The notes under the pieces are model-generated. The model did no database searches. It was not told where the DNA came from and saw only the letters and a program-made list of their open reading frames with translations. Below are positions 10,951-22,487 of a DNA stretch of 64,000 nucleotides, in pieces (positions within the stretch are counted from its first letter, which is position 1; every line of letters starts with the position of its first letter). This stretch comes from Acarospora socialis (taxonomy: Eukaryota > Ascomycota > Lecanoromycetes > Acarosporales > Acarosporaceae): NCBI GenBank assembly GCA_025617375.2, contig JAMYGW020000001.1, positions 1,736,001 to 1,800,000 on the forward strand, in the 5' to 3' direction. The position numbers and the translations under genes are program-made.

Positions 10951-13900
10951 ATGGACAACGGTGCTCGCATGGCCATAGCTTGCAGCAGTTGCGCTAAAGC
11001 CAAGGCGAAATGTGATAAAAAGGTCAGCCCTGACGGTCAATTGACCGTATGCCCCGGCAAATTCTCCCTCTCCATGCCACGGCTTCTGGTAGACCTGGCT
11101 GTGTGGTTCTGACTGTTTCAGCAATGAGTCTGAGTGCACTCGAGATGCCAGTGCTACGCAGAAACCTTGTCTCTCTTGCGGTGCTGATACCATCACCAGT
11201 TCCCTTGTACGAGATGCGCCAGCAAGCATACACCTTGCCAATCAAGATCAGCTCGTCGTTCCTTCAACGTGGCCTCGCGCAGGGCGAATCCCATGCCTGA
11301 CGCATCTGGAATTGCTTCAACTGTTTCTTGCGCGAGTCGTATTTCCAAGACCACGGTGGAGGCAGGATCTTCCGTGGTTCCACGTGTTAAGGACAAGGAC
11401 CGTCAGCTGCAGTGGACTGCATATCCTACATCCCCGAGTCTATCAAGCTATTCTTCTCCTTCCGACAAGCGCCGTGATTTGGCAAAAAGCTCTCACCTGC
11501 GCGTCAATCTGGCCAGCCAGACAGATGGACTCAACTACGGTCAAGACACTGAGCAGGAACTTGTGCACCGTGGCTTGTCTGAATCTCCTCTGCATTTTGA
11601 TGCCTCTCTTACGCCTGTAATGCATCCTATGTCCGAATTTAACGCCTTTATGCAAGTGCACGGAGGCGATTACTCCAATGAATGTGACGATCAGTTTCTC
11701 TTATTAGGGGGCATGCACAATCCTCTGGATTTCGACATGTCAATTCTAACGGAGATGATGTCCCCTGACAGCACGAGATATGAGATGGCCGAACCTTCTG
11801 TTATCGAAACAATGCCAACGACGAGCGAGGAAGCGAGAACATTACCACGAGTCTCAGTCTCGACGACGTCGAATTACTCCTCGAGGAATGGATCCACATC
11901 TAGCATGTCCTTACCAGACTCTCCACAGACGTCGCACAAAAGGCTCTCTACCTCAACTTGTCAGCGGTCCTTTCAAGAGCATGAAGCAGTAACTGCAGCG
12001 CAAGAGGGTTGGCCGTGCTTTCGGTGCAACCCACCAATACCAACCATCTCTTGTCCCAAAACGGCCAAGTTATACCTTGAAGGGCTGGAGCAAACGCTCA
12101 GGGACCAGGATACTTGGAGTTCGTGGGATACGCGGCCAGACCTTGACCGTGCAACCGGCGACGAAGTCGTGACAGAGTGTTTTGTTGGATGCACTAGGGA
12201 CAAACTACTTGCGATTACTCAAAGCTTCCTCCACAAGGCTCTGGAAATCCACCGCGCCAGGCCGGTGGGTTCACCCGAAAACCTCAGTATCTCGGACCTC
12301 GATTGCGCACAGTTTATCATCCTCCCACCTCCTGAGGTACTGGAATATTTTCTCCGTGCCTACGTCTGCCGCTTCGAACCGTACTATGGCTTCGTTTCGG
12401 GTGGGATACTCAAGCCAAATGAGATCATGCAGCTCAGCAACGGCAAAGCCTCCAGCTTGTTATTACTCCTAATGGTCGCGCAAGGTGCAATGGCCACCTC
12501 TACCGTTGAGGCTCGCTATCTCACCAGCGGATTGACCGAAGCCTGTCGAATTTCGTTGTTTGATATTATTGAAAAGGACATTGTCCTATCCTCGGACCCG
12601 ATTGTGCTTCGGTGTGCGTTACTTTTTACGACATTGGCTGCTTGGAGTGGGGACAAATGGCATATGGATGTAGGATGACTCGAGTACTTCTCATTTGAGA
12701 AAGAGTTCACGCTGACGTTTCTAGATCGCAATGGGTCAACGAGGAATATACATGGCGGTCAGCCTTTTCCTCGACCGCATCCGCTTCTTTGAAACTAATG
12801 TGACGATAGATGCTTACCCACGCCGGCATGCTAGAGTCTCGACAGTTCAAAGTCTCCTTACCCGAAGCACAGTTGGATGTGGGTGCGGCTTGGACAGCGT
12901 GGAAGGAACATGAGAGTAGGAGCAGGTAAACTACCCTCCTCAGAGACGATATCGTCAAGGAAGCTCACAGGACTTTCGTGCAGACTAGTCTACTCCTGGG
13001 TTACGAACGATCAAGAACTGAGCTTGTTCCATGACGTCGCGCCGATGCTGTCAGTCACAAACCTTGACGCCGCAATGCCAGACACAGAGTTCTTGTGGCA
13101 AGCCAAATCCGCGCATGACTGGTACCGGTCGTATCAACAGGTGCATGGAATGTCGCCCAGACAGCCACCTTCTCTCCGAGATCTTTTCAGGCGTTTCATT
13201 GATGGAGAACTCTTGAACGATTACGTTGAGCTGTCTCCCATCCAACTCCGTCTACTCCTCCATCCCTTACAGTCTCTGGTCTGCCATCTGCGTCAGTTTC
13301 TTAGCTGCTTCTCTGAGGGAGGCAACTACTGCAAAGCGTCCCAAGCCGTTACCAAGTCTGCGACGCGGGCTCGACTCGAAGAGATCCAGTGCCTGCTGCA
13401 ACAATGGTACGCCCTCTTCCGGCGAAGCATCCAGGACAGCGTCAATCCCTGTTCCGCCGCCAAGGCCAATATCATCATGTACCACCTTATTTGCCTCAAT
13501 ACCATGATTAGCTTCCCCGAAATCGAACGGCTGGCACGCTGCGAAGTCACCCAGTCTCCCTTGTCGCAGTCTTGGTGGCGGTTGCACAGTGGTGACGAGG
13601 TCGCAGAGGTACTTTTGCACTGCGGCCAGATCCTTCGAGTCATTCGCTCAATGCCGGAGCGTGTCAGGCCGCCATGGTGGGCTGCAGCGGTGTATCGGGT
13701 AGCATTGATCTTCTGGGCGAATAGCATGGCAAATATGGAAATGCAGCTTCTAACCAGCAATTTGGCAGCGACAGAGGGTGGTCAAACCTTCGCCATTGAC
13801 GACCTTCCTCCCGAGCATCCATATATCGTGCGTTACTTGAAACATCGAGAGGGCTTGCCGATGTTCTCCAAGCCTGACGGCTCGATGGTCTCGTTGGAGT

Positions 13901-14016
13901 TGCCAGAGAACGTTCTGAGGCACTGCATCAACGTCATAGAAGAAGACTCGACAATGAGGTTCACCGCTGGCATTCAAAGCAAGCTTGTTAGGTTGGTTGA
14001 GCGGTGGAAGACTTGA
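10951..14016 (+). CDS. Zn2Cys6 transcription factor in the pigment neighbourhood
   Basis: Fungal zinc-cluster regulator of 907 residues. Exons: 10951-11022, 11200-12669, 12725-12757, 12810-12925 and 12984-14016, all in phase. The binuclear cluster is built across the first splice: CSSCAKAKAKCDKK from exon 1 and FPCTRCASKHTPC from exon 2, together six Cys with normal spacing. A 177-nt intron lies inside the cluster. A basic stretch (RSARRS) follows, then a disordered Ser/Thr region, then the fungal regulator body from about residue 300 with typical hydrophobic helices (for example EVLEYFLRAYVCRFEPYY). It follows scytalone dehydratase on the same strand, so it is a good candidate for the local melanin regulator. 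It has no C2H2 fingers before the cluster, unlike the known Cmr1/Pig1 melanin regulators, so it is probably not their direct ortholog. The pathway role is inference from position. Confidence 0.85.
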
Positions 14017-15084
14017 GCAGAGATGATCGAGTATCTGTGGAGGGAGGTCAACTCTAGCACACGCGGTCCTTTGCATTTAGCAGAAGCGATGGTGCTTTTT
14101 TCCTTACTTTTCCGCATCATCTCTGGTGGGCGTTTCGGAATGCTGCGCCGAATGGAGGCTCGAAAGGTTCTGCCATTGACTCGATGACTTCTGAGCGAGT
14201 TAGGGAAAGGCGCTTTGACGAAATGACGAGTTGGGCGGACATGAGTGGAGAAGCCACCAGTATCACCAGGGAGTAATAGGAAAGCTGTGGCCCATGGGAG
14301 AAAAACATAAGGATGGGAATTTACATAAGGGGGGGACTTGTTTGATTTCAGTCTACTATAGAACCTCATAGACGGGTTATGATCGAGCGCGCGATTACTC
14401 TAAAGATCGTTTTTGTTTGTTGTACTGAAAGTTCGTTTCCCCTACGTTGAATGTGAACGAAACGTGCAGTCTCTTTGTTGTAGATGTCTGCTGGCAGCTC
14501 GCAAATCCGCAGGGCAGCAAATGTAGGCTTAGGGAGACACGATTCAGAAAACCGAATCTGCGGCTTAGGGCCCGCTTTCCGTGGACATACAACGGTCAAG
14601 CTTCGCTGGCTCTGATGGTTAGAAATAAGTGATCCTGGACTTGATACGGATGGTAGACTCTGCCCTGCCTTAGCTCCGTTTACGATGAGCTCAGCTTCAC
14701 AACAGCATAACATTGAGAGTTAGGTCTTGGAAAGAGGCAGCAGAGATAGAGTATTTGGTGGCCTACTATATACGAACACAAAACAGAAGAAAGCTTCGTG
14801 AAAGGGCATGGCGAGACCGGTGCCCAGCCTAAGAGAAGCCTCCCCCCCGAACAATTCCCAGAGCACAACTCCCCCACCACAACCCAGAGCTCCTCCTAAT
14901 TCAAGTCTGCCCACAAGACAGTCAGCGCCAAGACAAGTTACCGGTTCCACAACCTTGAAAGCTTCGCCGAATGTCAGTAAAAAGCTCTAGGCCATAAACG
15001 AATGCGTTTCCTCAGGTTGACAAGGGCCAGCGAAGGTAATCACTTCCAACCTGGAATTATAGCGGTTACCTAGCCCGCCCACGA

Positions 15085-15620
15085 GCAAGGCAACCCGGCT
15101 AGTATCCCACCCGTCGCGGCAGGGATGGCGGCCGAGATATCGTCGCCGAAAAGGACCATGAGGTTGCGAAAGTCATGGTGAGGTCGCTAGTGTCATTCTC
15201 ATGTTGTAGACCCAACCGGTGATGGCTCCACAGCGGCCGCGGAAGTTGTTAAGATAGCCGGCTCCGTATCCGTCCTTGTTGGGGTCCCCGTGGCGATGTT
15301 ATCGGTGAAGGCGTGGGTCCCGAGTCCGAGCTTGTAGCTACAGGTGCCGTCGAAGCTGCGTTCGAGAGAGCTGCCTGTTGCGGTAGGGTCGACGGCGGTG
15401 AGGCTGCCTGTCGGACAGGTTGCGAGGAGGAGGATGGAGGCCGGAAGGGTGGTTAGAGAGTGGAACGTGGTCGAGGAATTGGAGTGATGGATGATCCGAT
15501 GGACGGATGAAAGCTTTTCGGATAGCGACTGGGAAAGGTCGGTATAGGTAAGGTTCTAGTATTGAAGACTTGAGTTGAGATGCTGATGTTCTGTCAATCG
15601 TGTAAAGGAGCCGTCTTCTT
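15085..15620 (-). pseudogene. Remnant of a small secreted-protein-like gene
   Basis: The minus strand holds a hydrophobic signal-peptide-like segment (LPASILLLATCPTG), then a Thr/Ser-rich part with Cys, and further down a block GDPNKDGYGAGYLNNFRGRC that looks like conserved secreted-protein sequence. The pieces lie in different frames and no single open frame or in-phase splice links them, so I read this as a decayed gene. I do not recognise the family and give no function. Confidence 0.3.
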
Positions 15621-16511
15621 ATACCTTTTAAGCCACCACAGCATCGATCTGCTGAAGCGCCTCCTTCAATTCCTTCCCCACGTCCCAGCATTTTCAGCTT
15701 TATCAGCTTAACCTGCTTGATCAGCATAATGCCATGACCACGTCAACCCATAACTTGGACCAAAGGTAACGCTGCGCTGTGCTTGCTGACCTTTAAAAGA
15801 TACACTGACAGAAGACACTCGCTCTTGGTTGGAATAACACCGATGATGAGGTTATAGCTCCATCTCTCTTTCGGGACTCTGCATTGTTTTAACATGCGGG
15901 GCCTCGTGTGCTATTGTCATCCTCATGCTCCTATGTCTCTTTGACGGCTTCCTTTACTTAGTCAGTGTTGTACAACAGCGGTAATGCATCAAAGCAGGAC
16001 CCAGATCCTGACAGCTCGGGTGGGTGATATCTGGAAAAGGGCCGTGGCTAACTGTAGGAGGATATGAACTTCGGAGCCACAAACAGCTCATTCCAAAGAA
16101 GCTGGCAGAACGTTGAACACAGCATACTCTTAGAAAAACAAAGTTGATACACTGAATAATACGGGAGGACAGAGACATTGTCTGGGAAACATAGCTGGAT
16201 GTGGACAATTGATATAATTCAATGCTCCACATAAGCATACCTCAGGCAAAGGGCAGAGAAGTCGAAGGAGCGAGATGGACTTGGAACGCGAAAGAGGGCT
16301 AAAGCGAGGTAGCCCTGGAGGCAGAGCAGAACTTGAAGAGTAACAGCAGCGATTAGGTAAGCAACGAGTCATGCCCGAAACCGCTTAGGTTAGCAGTAGG
16401 CGACAGCAGGCTAACTTAAACCTTCTCTTCGGGGTTCGCTGGCCCTCGCTTTCTTCATCGGACTTCAACTCGTCAACATTTCAATACTACTCTGTATGAA
16501 TGCAACTATCC

Positions 16512-16830
16512 TCAACTCATACCCATCATCCTTCCGGGTCGACGTTCGACCTCGACCTGCATAGACCACCGAAGTGGCTTGGAGTCATGTCTACTATTAC
16601 ATCCCACAGGCTCCTCGAACTGACCGCCAGCGCCGAGACGGAGTTCGGCTTGAACGTTCAGCCAAGGATATGATGTATCACCGTATATCCACTTTGCTTT
16701 GAACGCCGCGCCGTGCCGCACTGGGATCTCATTCCGCTGAAGGCTGAAGTGGAATACGAATATGCGTCTACTATTCATGGTGGATGAACTCCGCTGGGGC
16801 CACAAGGCTGAACCCCGAGTTCCTGCGTTT
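16512..16830 (-). other. Weak coding-like open frame
   Basis: A minus-strand frame from an ATG near 16776 encodes about 88 residues with coding-like composition (for example KAKWIYGDTSYPWLNVQAEL). A second frame just upstream (near 16917) also has coding character but ends in a stop, and I found no clean intron joining them. No family is recognised. It could be a small unknown gene or a remnant. Confidence 0.2.
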
Positions 16831-17135
16831 TCAGCCCCCGACCAGAGAAAGCTCATCGTCAGGCAGTGCAGCGAACGAAACAATCCGTTCTCCGTGCTCT
16901 TCGTCCTTCAGTAACCGCATGCTTTTCGTCGATGTCGAAGATGATGTCCGGTCTCCTTGCTCCTATATGCCGCTATATGAATCTCGTAGCTGAGCATTCT
17001 ACAAGTGCCAGCAGAGATTGATATTCCACTCGCAAATCCCTTTCTGAATTCTTTAAAGTTTCCTTCTTCTCTATATCATAATCTTCTCTCCTATTCAGAA
17101 AACACAAACTACCTCACCACCCCTTCCAACCCACC

Positions 17136-17933
17136 ATGTCTAAACAATCCACCATCCGCCTCGACGGCAAGGTCGCCCTCATAACCGGCTCCGGCCGCGG
17201 CCTCGGCGCCGGCATGGCCCTCGAGCTCGGCAAACGGGGCGCGTCCGTCGTCGTCAACTACGCCAACAGCGCCTCGGCCGCGAACGAAGTCGTGTCCGCG
17301 ATCCAAGCGGCCGGCAGCAAAGCCGTCGCAATCCAAGCCGACGTCTCCAAAGTGCCCGAGATCACCTCCCTCTTCAACCAGGCCCTCGCGCACTTCGGCC
17401 GCCTTGACATCGTCGTCTCCAATTCCGGCCGCGAGATCTTCCGCGCCGAGGAGGACGTCACGGAGGCCGACTTCGATGCCGTCTTCGGCCTCAACACGCG
17501 CGCCCAGTTCTTCGTCGCCCAGCACGCCCTCCGCCACGTCGCGCGCGGGGGGCGCATCATACTCATGTCCTCCGTCGCTGCATCCATCTCCAATATGCCG
17601 AATCACGCCGTCTACGGCGGCTCCAAGGCCGCGGTCGAGGCCTTCACGCGTGGGTTCGCGGCGGACGCCGGACCAAAGGGCATCACCGTCAATGCGATTG
17701 CGCCCGGCGGGATCAAGACGGATATGTTTGCCGCCAACGCGTGGCATTATGTGCCTGGGGCCGACCAATCGTGGTCCGAGGAGGCGATCGAGAGGGGAGT
17801 GGCGAACTTCGGACCGTTGAAGAGGTTGGGGCTGCCGATTGATGTGGCGCGCGTGGTGGCTTTCCTTGCGAGTGATGAGAGCGAGTGGATTAATGGGCAG
17901 GTGTTGTTGCTCAGTGGAGGGGCTATTTCTTAG
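17136..17933 (+). CDS. SDR of the hydroxynaphthalene-reductase type
   Basis: NADPH-dependent short-chain dehydrogenase of 265 residues from one exon; ATG 17136 follows a CT-rich leader. The cofactor motif is TGSGRGLG (17-24), the central motif is SNSG (95-98), and the catalytic set is Ser146, Tyr160 and Lys164 (AVYGGSK). SNSG in place of the common NNAG, plus VNVNAIAPGGIKTDM-like sequence after the active site and the end LLSGGAIS, place it with tetra-/trihydroxynaphthalene and versicolorin reductases. In melanin synthesis these reduce 1,3,6,8-THN to scytalone and 1,3,8-THN to vermelone. It lies 3.1 kb from the regulator and could be the cluster reductase. Its GC content is higher than that of its surroundings. 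The exact substrate is uncertain; the subfamily includes other polyketide reductases. Confidence 0.82.
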   Translation: MSKQSTIRLDGKVALITGSGRGLGAGMALELGKRGASVVVNYANSASAANEVVSAIQAAGSKAVAIQADVSKVPEITSLFNQALAHFGRLDIVVSNSGREIFRAEEDVTEADFDAVFGLNTRAQFFVAQHALRHVARGGRIILMSSVAASISNMPNHAVYGGSKAAVEAFTRGFAADAGPKGITVNAIAPGGIKTDMFAANAWHYVPGADQSWSEEAIERGVANFGPLKRLGLPIDVARVVAFLASDESEWINGQVLLLSGGAIS

Positions 17934-19497
17934 GTGGTAGAAATGCTGTCAGGGGTGTGTAAGAGCGGGCGGAGGGGGAGCGGACAAGGATGCGAAGGGA
18001 GGCGTGACGGTGGGGAAAGTCTTCAGAGACGGGTGTGCTATGTTAGGTAGATGAGCTCTCTAGAATTAGAAGTCTCAAATCCATGGTCCAACCCTGGTCT
18101 GCAACCTGCTCGATGAGCCAAGAACACTCTACTACTCAACCATGACTACCGATATATATAGTGTGTAACTCTACAGCCCAACGCAGGCAGAATACAGTAG
18201 ATACAGTCATGTCACCAAATGACACTCACTCATACGCGACCTCCATCCTTGAATCAACCAGCTACATATGGCATATGAAACCTGGAGTATATGTCAACAA
18301 CCACACAGAAAAGAACCCACCATGATCTGACGAAGAATTCTCCCGGCCTGACACGTGGGCAATTTGAGTACTCAAAGGAGGGAAAGAGCAGTACTTGCGT
18401 GCAGGTTAGTGGGAAGTATACGATGTAGGATGTATCTCGTAATGTAGCGGCATGGGTCGGAGAAGTGGTGCTTGCATTTGGACGCTCCCTTGCATGGTGA
18501 CGAACACATCGCTGACTGGAGTGGAGCGGAACAGCGCGGCTCCATGTTTCGAGGTAGGCCACGAACGTCCTCTGACGGAGAAACGAGCACGCCCGGATAA
18601 GTAAGAAAGGCTGGCCTTGAGTCTGAGAAGTAGCAGCAATGAATCCATAACTGCAATCTTCGTTATGAATGTAGTGCTTGCCATCCTTTCCTTGAGACGT
18701 TCCGGACAGAAGTGGAGGTGAGTTTGGTAAGCTTTGCTTTGTCGGATTGGAGTGATCTTAGATGAGCATACTGTTAATGGCTGGTGCGGCGCGGAGGGTA
18801 AAGGAGATGGGAGCATCTGTTAATGTTCCGGCCTGATAGTGTCAAGGTGCTGATGAGCGAGTCGATATGGATGGGGCCTGGAAGGTGGAGGACGATGTCT
18901 CGACGTGTAAAGATGATAGACGAGAGAAGGCTCTGTCTGAATGCTTGTACTGCTTATCTGCGGGGTGTGTACATGGGCGGAGGGGCTCGATGCCCGCCAA
19001 GGATGTAATCCGCTCTCTGTTGCCGTTGGTCTCCTTCTCGTCCACGTTCGGGGTGTATTTTTGAGTCATGGTCAGGTTCGTTGTTGGCTATTTGTGTAAG
19101 CTCCAGACCCGACTCCTCCCGCTCTCAGCCAAGGGATGTTTTTTTTGGAAGGTTCTCGTGGCGGCAGATGTTTCGCTGTTCTTAACAGCTTTAGTGGTGA
19201 GTACATCAACGCAGAAAAATTCGGGCCAAACCCAGATCGACTGAGCCCAGGAGGGCTTTTTGACAGTAAATGAGTCAGGCCAGTACTTAACGGTAGAGTA
19301 GCATCGGTGTCCACGGGTTCGGAAACTTCCTTCAAGTGACAGTCGGGAGAGCCGGTACTTAGCCTAGATGGAAGGTCTCTGTCATCAGGGCTTATGCTCT
19401 TGCGTTTTGATTATACCATTAGCGGTATCATAATAAATCATCGATCTCTTAGTGGTTATACCCGAGCTCCGTTATGGTCTTCGTCCTTTCCGTCGTC
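17934..19497. other. Intergenic region
   Basis: About 1.56 kb between the SDR (+) and the arginase-like gene (-), both ending into it. Small frames on both strands (for example minus 18406-18690) lack family features. I see no gene, RNA or repeat here. Confidence 0.45.
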
Positions 19498-20450
19498 TCA
19501 GTCGCCTATAGAAGATTTGACCTCAGGCGGGGTTGGAGTCGTATCGACATGATTTGGTAGCAGTCGATGGTCAGGGAGACGCCCAACGTTGAGTATTTGG
19601 GAGATCAAGCCGGCGATGGCTCGTACACCAGCATCGGCAATCCGATCTCCGCCTTCCAGGGTCGGATCGAACGAGGCGACTGTGAGAGCCAAGGGGCGGA
19701 CCTTCCTTGACAGAACATAAAGACAATTGTGCAGGTCAGCCTCTTGAAGGCCGCCCGGCGCGGCGTACTTATTCGCTTTGCCGATTGAGGTATCCAAGCA
19801 ATCCAGGTCGATATGCACCACCGCTTCAGTAAAATCTATTCCGCCCATTGCTTCGCCGAGCTCGAAAGGGAAGTTTGCCATCCACAAATCGCCCCCATAG
19901 ACGACCCTGGCTTCACATTCCTCCAGCTTCCGACATTGACGCTCTGAAAGATCTCGAACCCCACAGTAGACGAACCGATGGAGTGGCAGAGCCTCGTGGC
20001 CAGGGATTGTCTTCATCAACGCTCGCCAACTCTGACCAGCGAGCATGGAAACCCCCATGCCATCGAAATACCCGCTGACGGTTTCATCAGGCGTATCCAG
20101 GTCGGCGTGGGCGTCAAACCACACAACGCCAAAGTTCTTCGGCTTGAGAGCCGCGGCCACACCGACGATAGCATTGAAGTTCCCAGCCAACACGACCGGG
20201 AAGTGTCCGGCGCGAATATCCTGATCGACGTAATGGGCGATCCCTCGGATGATTGCGAAGCTGCGACCTATATCACCTTCGCGATCTTGCGAGACATCGG
20301 CCACCAGCTGCACGTGACGACTGCACCGACAGCCTCCAGTCTCTCCTTCAAGCCTCGCAGGAGTAAAACATGCGGTCCTTTACCGACTCGATGATCTTCG
20401 ATTCCGGCGTGATACGGCGCAAGGATAAGATGTACGGTGCCACGGTCCAT
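19498..20450 (-). pseudogene. Arginase/agmatinase-family protein with an apparent frameshift
   Basis: Ureohydrolase-fold protein. ATG 20450 starts a frame with LILAPYHAGIEDHRVGKGP, the normal N-terminus of this subfamily; the rest (from about 20313) continues in another frame with QDREGDIGRSF and WFDAHADLDTP. The two meet near 20305-20318 and would join if one base were added; the gap is far too short for an intron. Metal-binding blocks are WFDAHADLDT and HIDLDCLDTS. The usual first metal site GGDH is replaced by AGNFN, which I believe also occurs in uncharacterised arginase-like proteins, so arginase activity should not be assumed. Without the shift the protein would be about 317 residues, a normal length. 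The rest of the gene shows no decay, so either the mutation is recent or the base is missing from the assembly. Confidence 0.72.
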
Positions 20451-20817
20451 TCTGTATTTCTGTAAGTGGATCTCCTTTGATATAGCGCAAGGTACATGAA
20501 CAACGTGAAGAATTTGTTTGGTGCTATATCAATGCGTAGATATAAATTATATCCTATATACAACTGACAGCAGCGAGTAACCCAAAGGACAGATTATCAC
20601 TCAGTAAACAGGTGGTAGTCTGAAAGTCAACTGTCAATGTCGTTGTGACTCTCGGAACTAGCCGCGCCGAAGAATCCCAAAGTCAAGAAGTTCAACAGCA
20701 ACAGCTCCAGCCCCCCAGAAAACGTACTCGACCGTCATAACCTCCAAGCCCATCGACCACTCTTCCCGCTTTATTTACAAGATATAGTTCACCTTCCACC
20801 AACCTCATCCAACCAAA
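20451..20817. promoter_or_regulatory. Divergent promoter, arginase-like gene / TOM22
   Basis: A 367-bp stretch between two divergent start codons. No other feature is visible. Confidence 0.5.
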
Positions 20818-21448
20818 ATGGTCAAGCTCGAAGAAGTCGAAGACGACCACTTCGCCCAAGAGCAACCGGGCCCGAAGCTCGAAAACGACGACGACTTCTA
20901 CACCGACACCGGTACCCACCCCTTCCATTCCCTCCCCACCCCCTTCCTCCCCTCTCAACCAAACTAACCCACCCCGCTCTCCCGCAACACAGACTCCGAA
21001 ATCTCCTCCGACGACGACCCGCTCAGCACGCCTTTGGACGAGACCCTAACGGACCGGATCTTCGCCCTACGCGACATCCTGCCGCCCGCGCAACGACGGT
21101 ACCTGGCGTCGACGCTGTCGACGGCGACGGCGTGGGCCAAGAGCGGGCTGCTGCTGGGCGGCAAGACGTTGTGGGTCGTGAGCACGAGCGCGCTGCTGCT
21201 CGGGGTGCCGTGGGCGCTGGCGTGGAGCGAGGAGCAGCAGATGATGGAGATGGAGAAGGAGATGAAGATGCAGCAGAGTGCGAATGAGGTGAGTTTTTTT
21301 GGGGGGGTTTCTGGGGGGAGTGTTTGGGGGAGTGGAGGTGGGTACAGGGGGGGAAATGGGATGATGGGGCTAATGTGGGGATGGGTAGTTGTTGACGCCC
21401 GGTGCGACGAGTCAGTTGGGAGGCCAGCAGGGACGGCCGGCGTTGTAG
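20818..21448 (+). CDS. tom22: Mitochondrial import receptor subunit Tom22
   Basis: Central receptor and organiser of the TOM complex in the mitochondrial outer membrane. Exons: 20818-20911, 20993-21288 and 21389-21448, giving 149 residues. ATG 20818 starts MVKLEEVEDDHF. The cytosolic N-terminal half is strongly acidic (EVEDDHF, NDDDDFYTDT, SSDDDP), as needed to bind basic presequences. A conserved helix (RIFALRDILPP) and one membrane span follow (ALLLGVPWALAW, around residues 100-118), with a short intermembrane-space tail rich in Met, Glu and Gln. The 20-codon last exon (LLTPGATSQLGGQQGRPAL) matches the usual end of fungal Tom22. Identification is firm. Confidence 0.95.
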
Positions 21449-22487
21449 GGCGACGGTGGCGGCGGGATTGCGGAGGAGAGGCGGGTCGAGGGTTCTTGTA
21501 CAGAGGTTTACTGCGTCTCGGGCATGGTTGTTCGGTGGTTGTAATATTAGCTTCTCGTCTCTCATATACTGTTGTACGACTTGGTTCCATGTTGTCGATG
21601 TGCGCACATACTGTTATGTCGATATTTTGATATCCCATGAAGAGGGCCCGCGATTTCTGAGAGAAGGGAATGGACGCAAGGCTCTGGATTGGATCTCGAC
21701 ATGGGTATGGTTGCTGCGCTCCTGTAGATTACAAGTGTATCCCGACTCTAGGATTACCTGCGAACCTGCAGTATACGAGTTGATCCCTCCCGGTTCGGCG
21801 ACCAGTTCCTGATCCTTCATTTAGTGGAAGTTCGGGCACATAGAGTTAAACAGTCTTGTATGTCCTGTCTACGTTGCGATAGTGACGAGCTATACTCCAT
21901 CATCAGGCAGATACGGACCGGATGTTGGATTACTGGATGTTTCTAATACAGAGTCTACCTAGGTAATTGGCGCATCCTAAGCTAGGTACCTCGTGCGCAG
22001 AGAACTCGCTGTATGATATCATGAAATGCCTGGAGAGTCATCTGGAAGGTGAGTAGCTAACCAGTTGAGATCCTTCGCGCTAGATGCCAAGACCCTGAAT
22101 CCAGGCAGTACTTGTGTGAATGCCCAGAAACTCATCCGATGCTGTAACAGAATAGTCCAAACCCCCAACTGGATAGGTGTCGCCAACCAGTTGGGACTCT
22201 CCAAGCCAGTTTCAGGAATCCGAACCCAAGCAGTGTTGCTCCTCAGAGACCCAAGACTGATCACCGTAGTGGAGCGCACAGGGGTAAGCAGACTGTGCCT
22301 GGCCAAGTGTCGAAGTTTGGGATTGAATGGAACATGTGAGCGAGATATCATCGATCGCCAACTAAGGATTGTTAACAGAACTGTGAGAGATACCAGCCGA
22401 TCGAATCTTGGTTTTGGTATCGGGGTCAGCAGCCACGCACTATGCCCCGTTGGAGCGGATCCATCATTTGGCATGATACCGCGTTGG
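21449..22487. other. Intergenic region
   Basis: About 1.04 kb holding the 3' ends of TOM22 (+) and the DUF4211 gene (-). A pair of overlapping long frames at about 22019-22505 (one on each strand) has no family features and unusual composition, and I do not treat either as a gene. Confidence 0.4.

Larger units (their letters stand above)
14017..17135. other. Long intergenic stretch with decayed remnants
   Basis: About 3.1 kb with no intact gene. It contains two coding-like remnants on the minus strand (about 15.1-15.6 kb and 16.5-16.9 kb, listed separately). The last 95 bases before the SDR start are rich in C and T (17041-17135), as is common just upstream of fungal transcription starts. 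This may be the scar of a lost cluster gene, but I cannot name one. Confidence 0.4.

Noticed and set aside
18406-18690. Minus-strand frame from an ATG near 18684 with a hydrophobic start
   Set aside because: About 92 codons, no family, no splice signals and no clear context; likely chance.
21034-21638. Long read-through frame of Tom22 past 21288
   Set aside because: The extra Gly-rich sequence is intron; the 60-nt third exon gives the conserved C-terminus.
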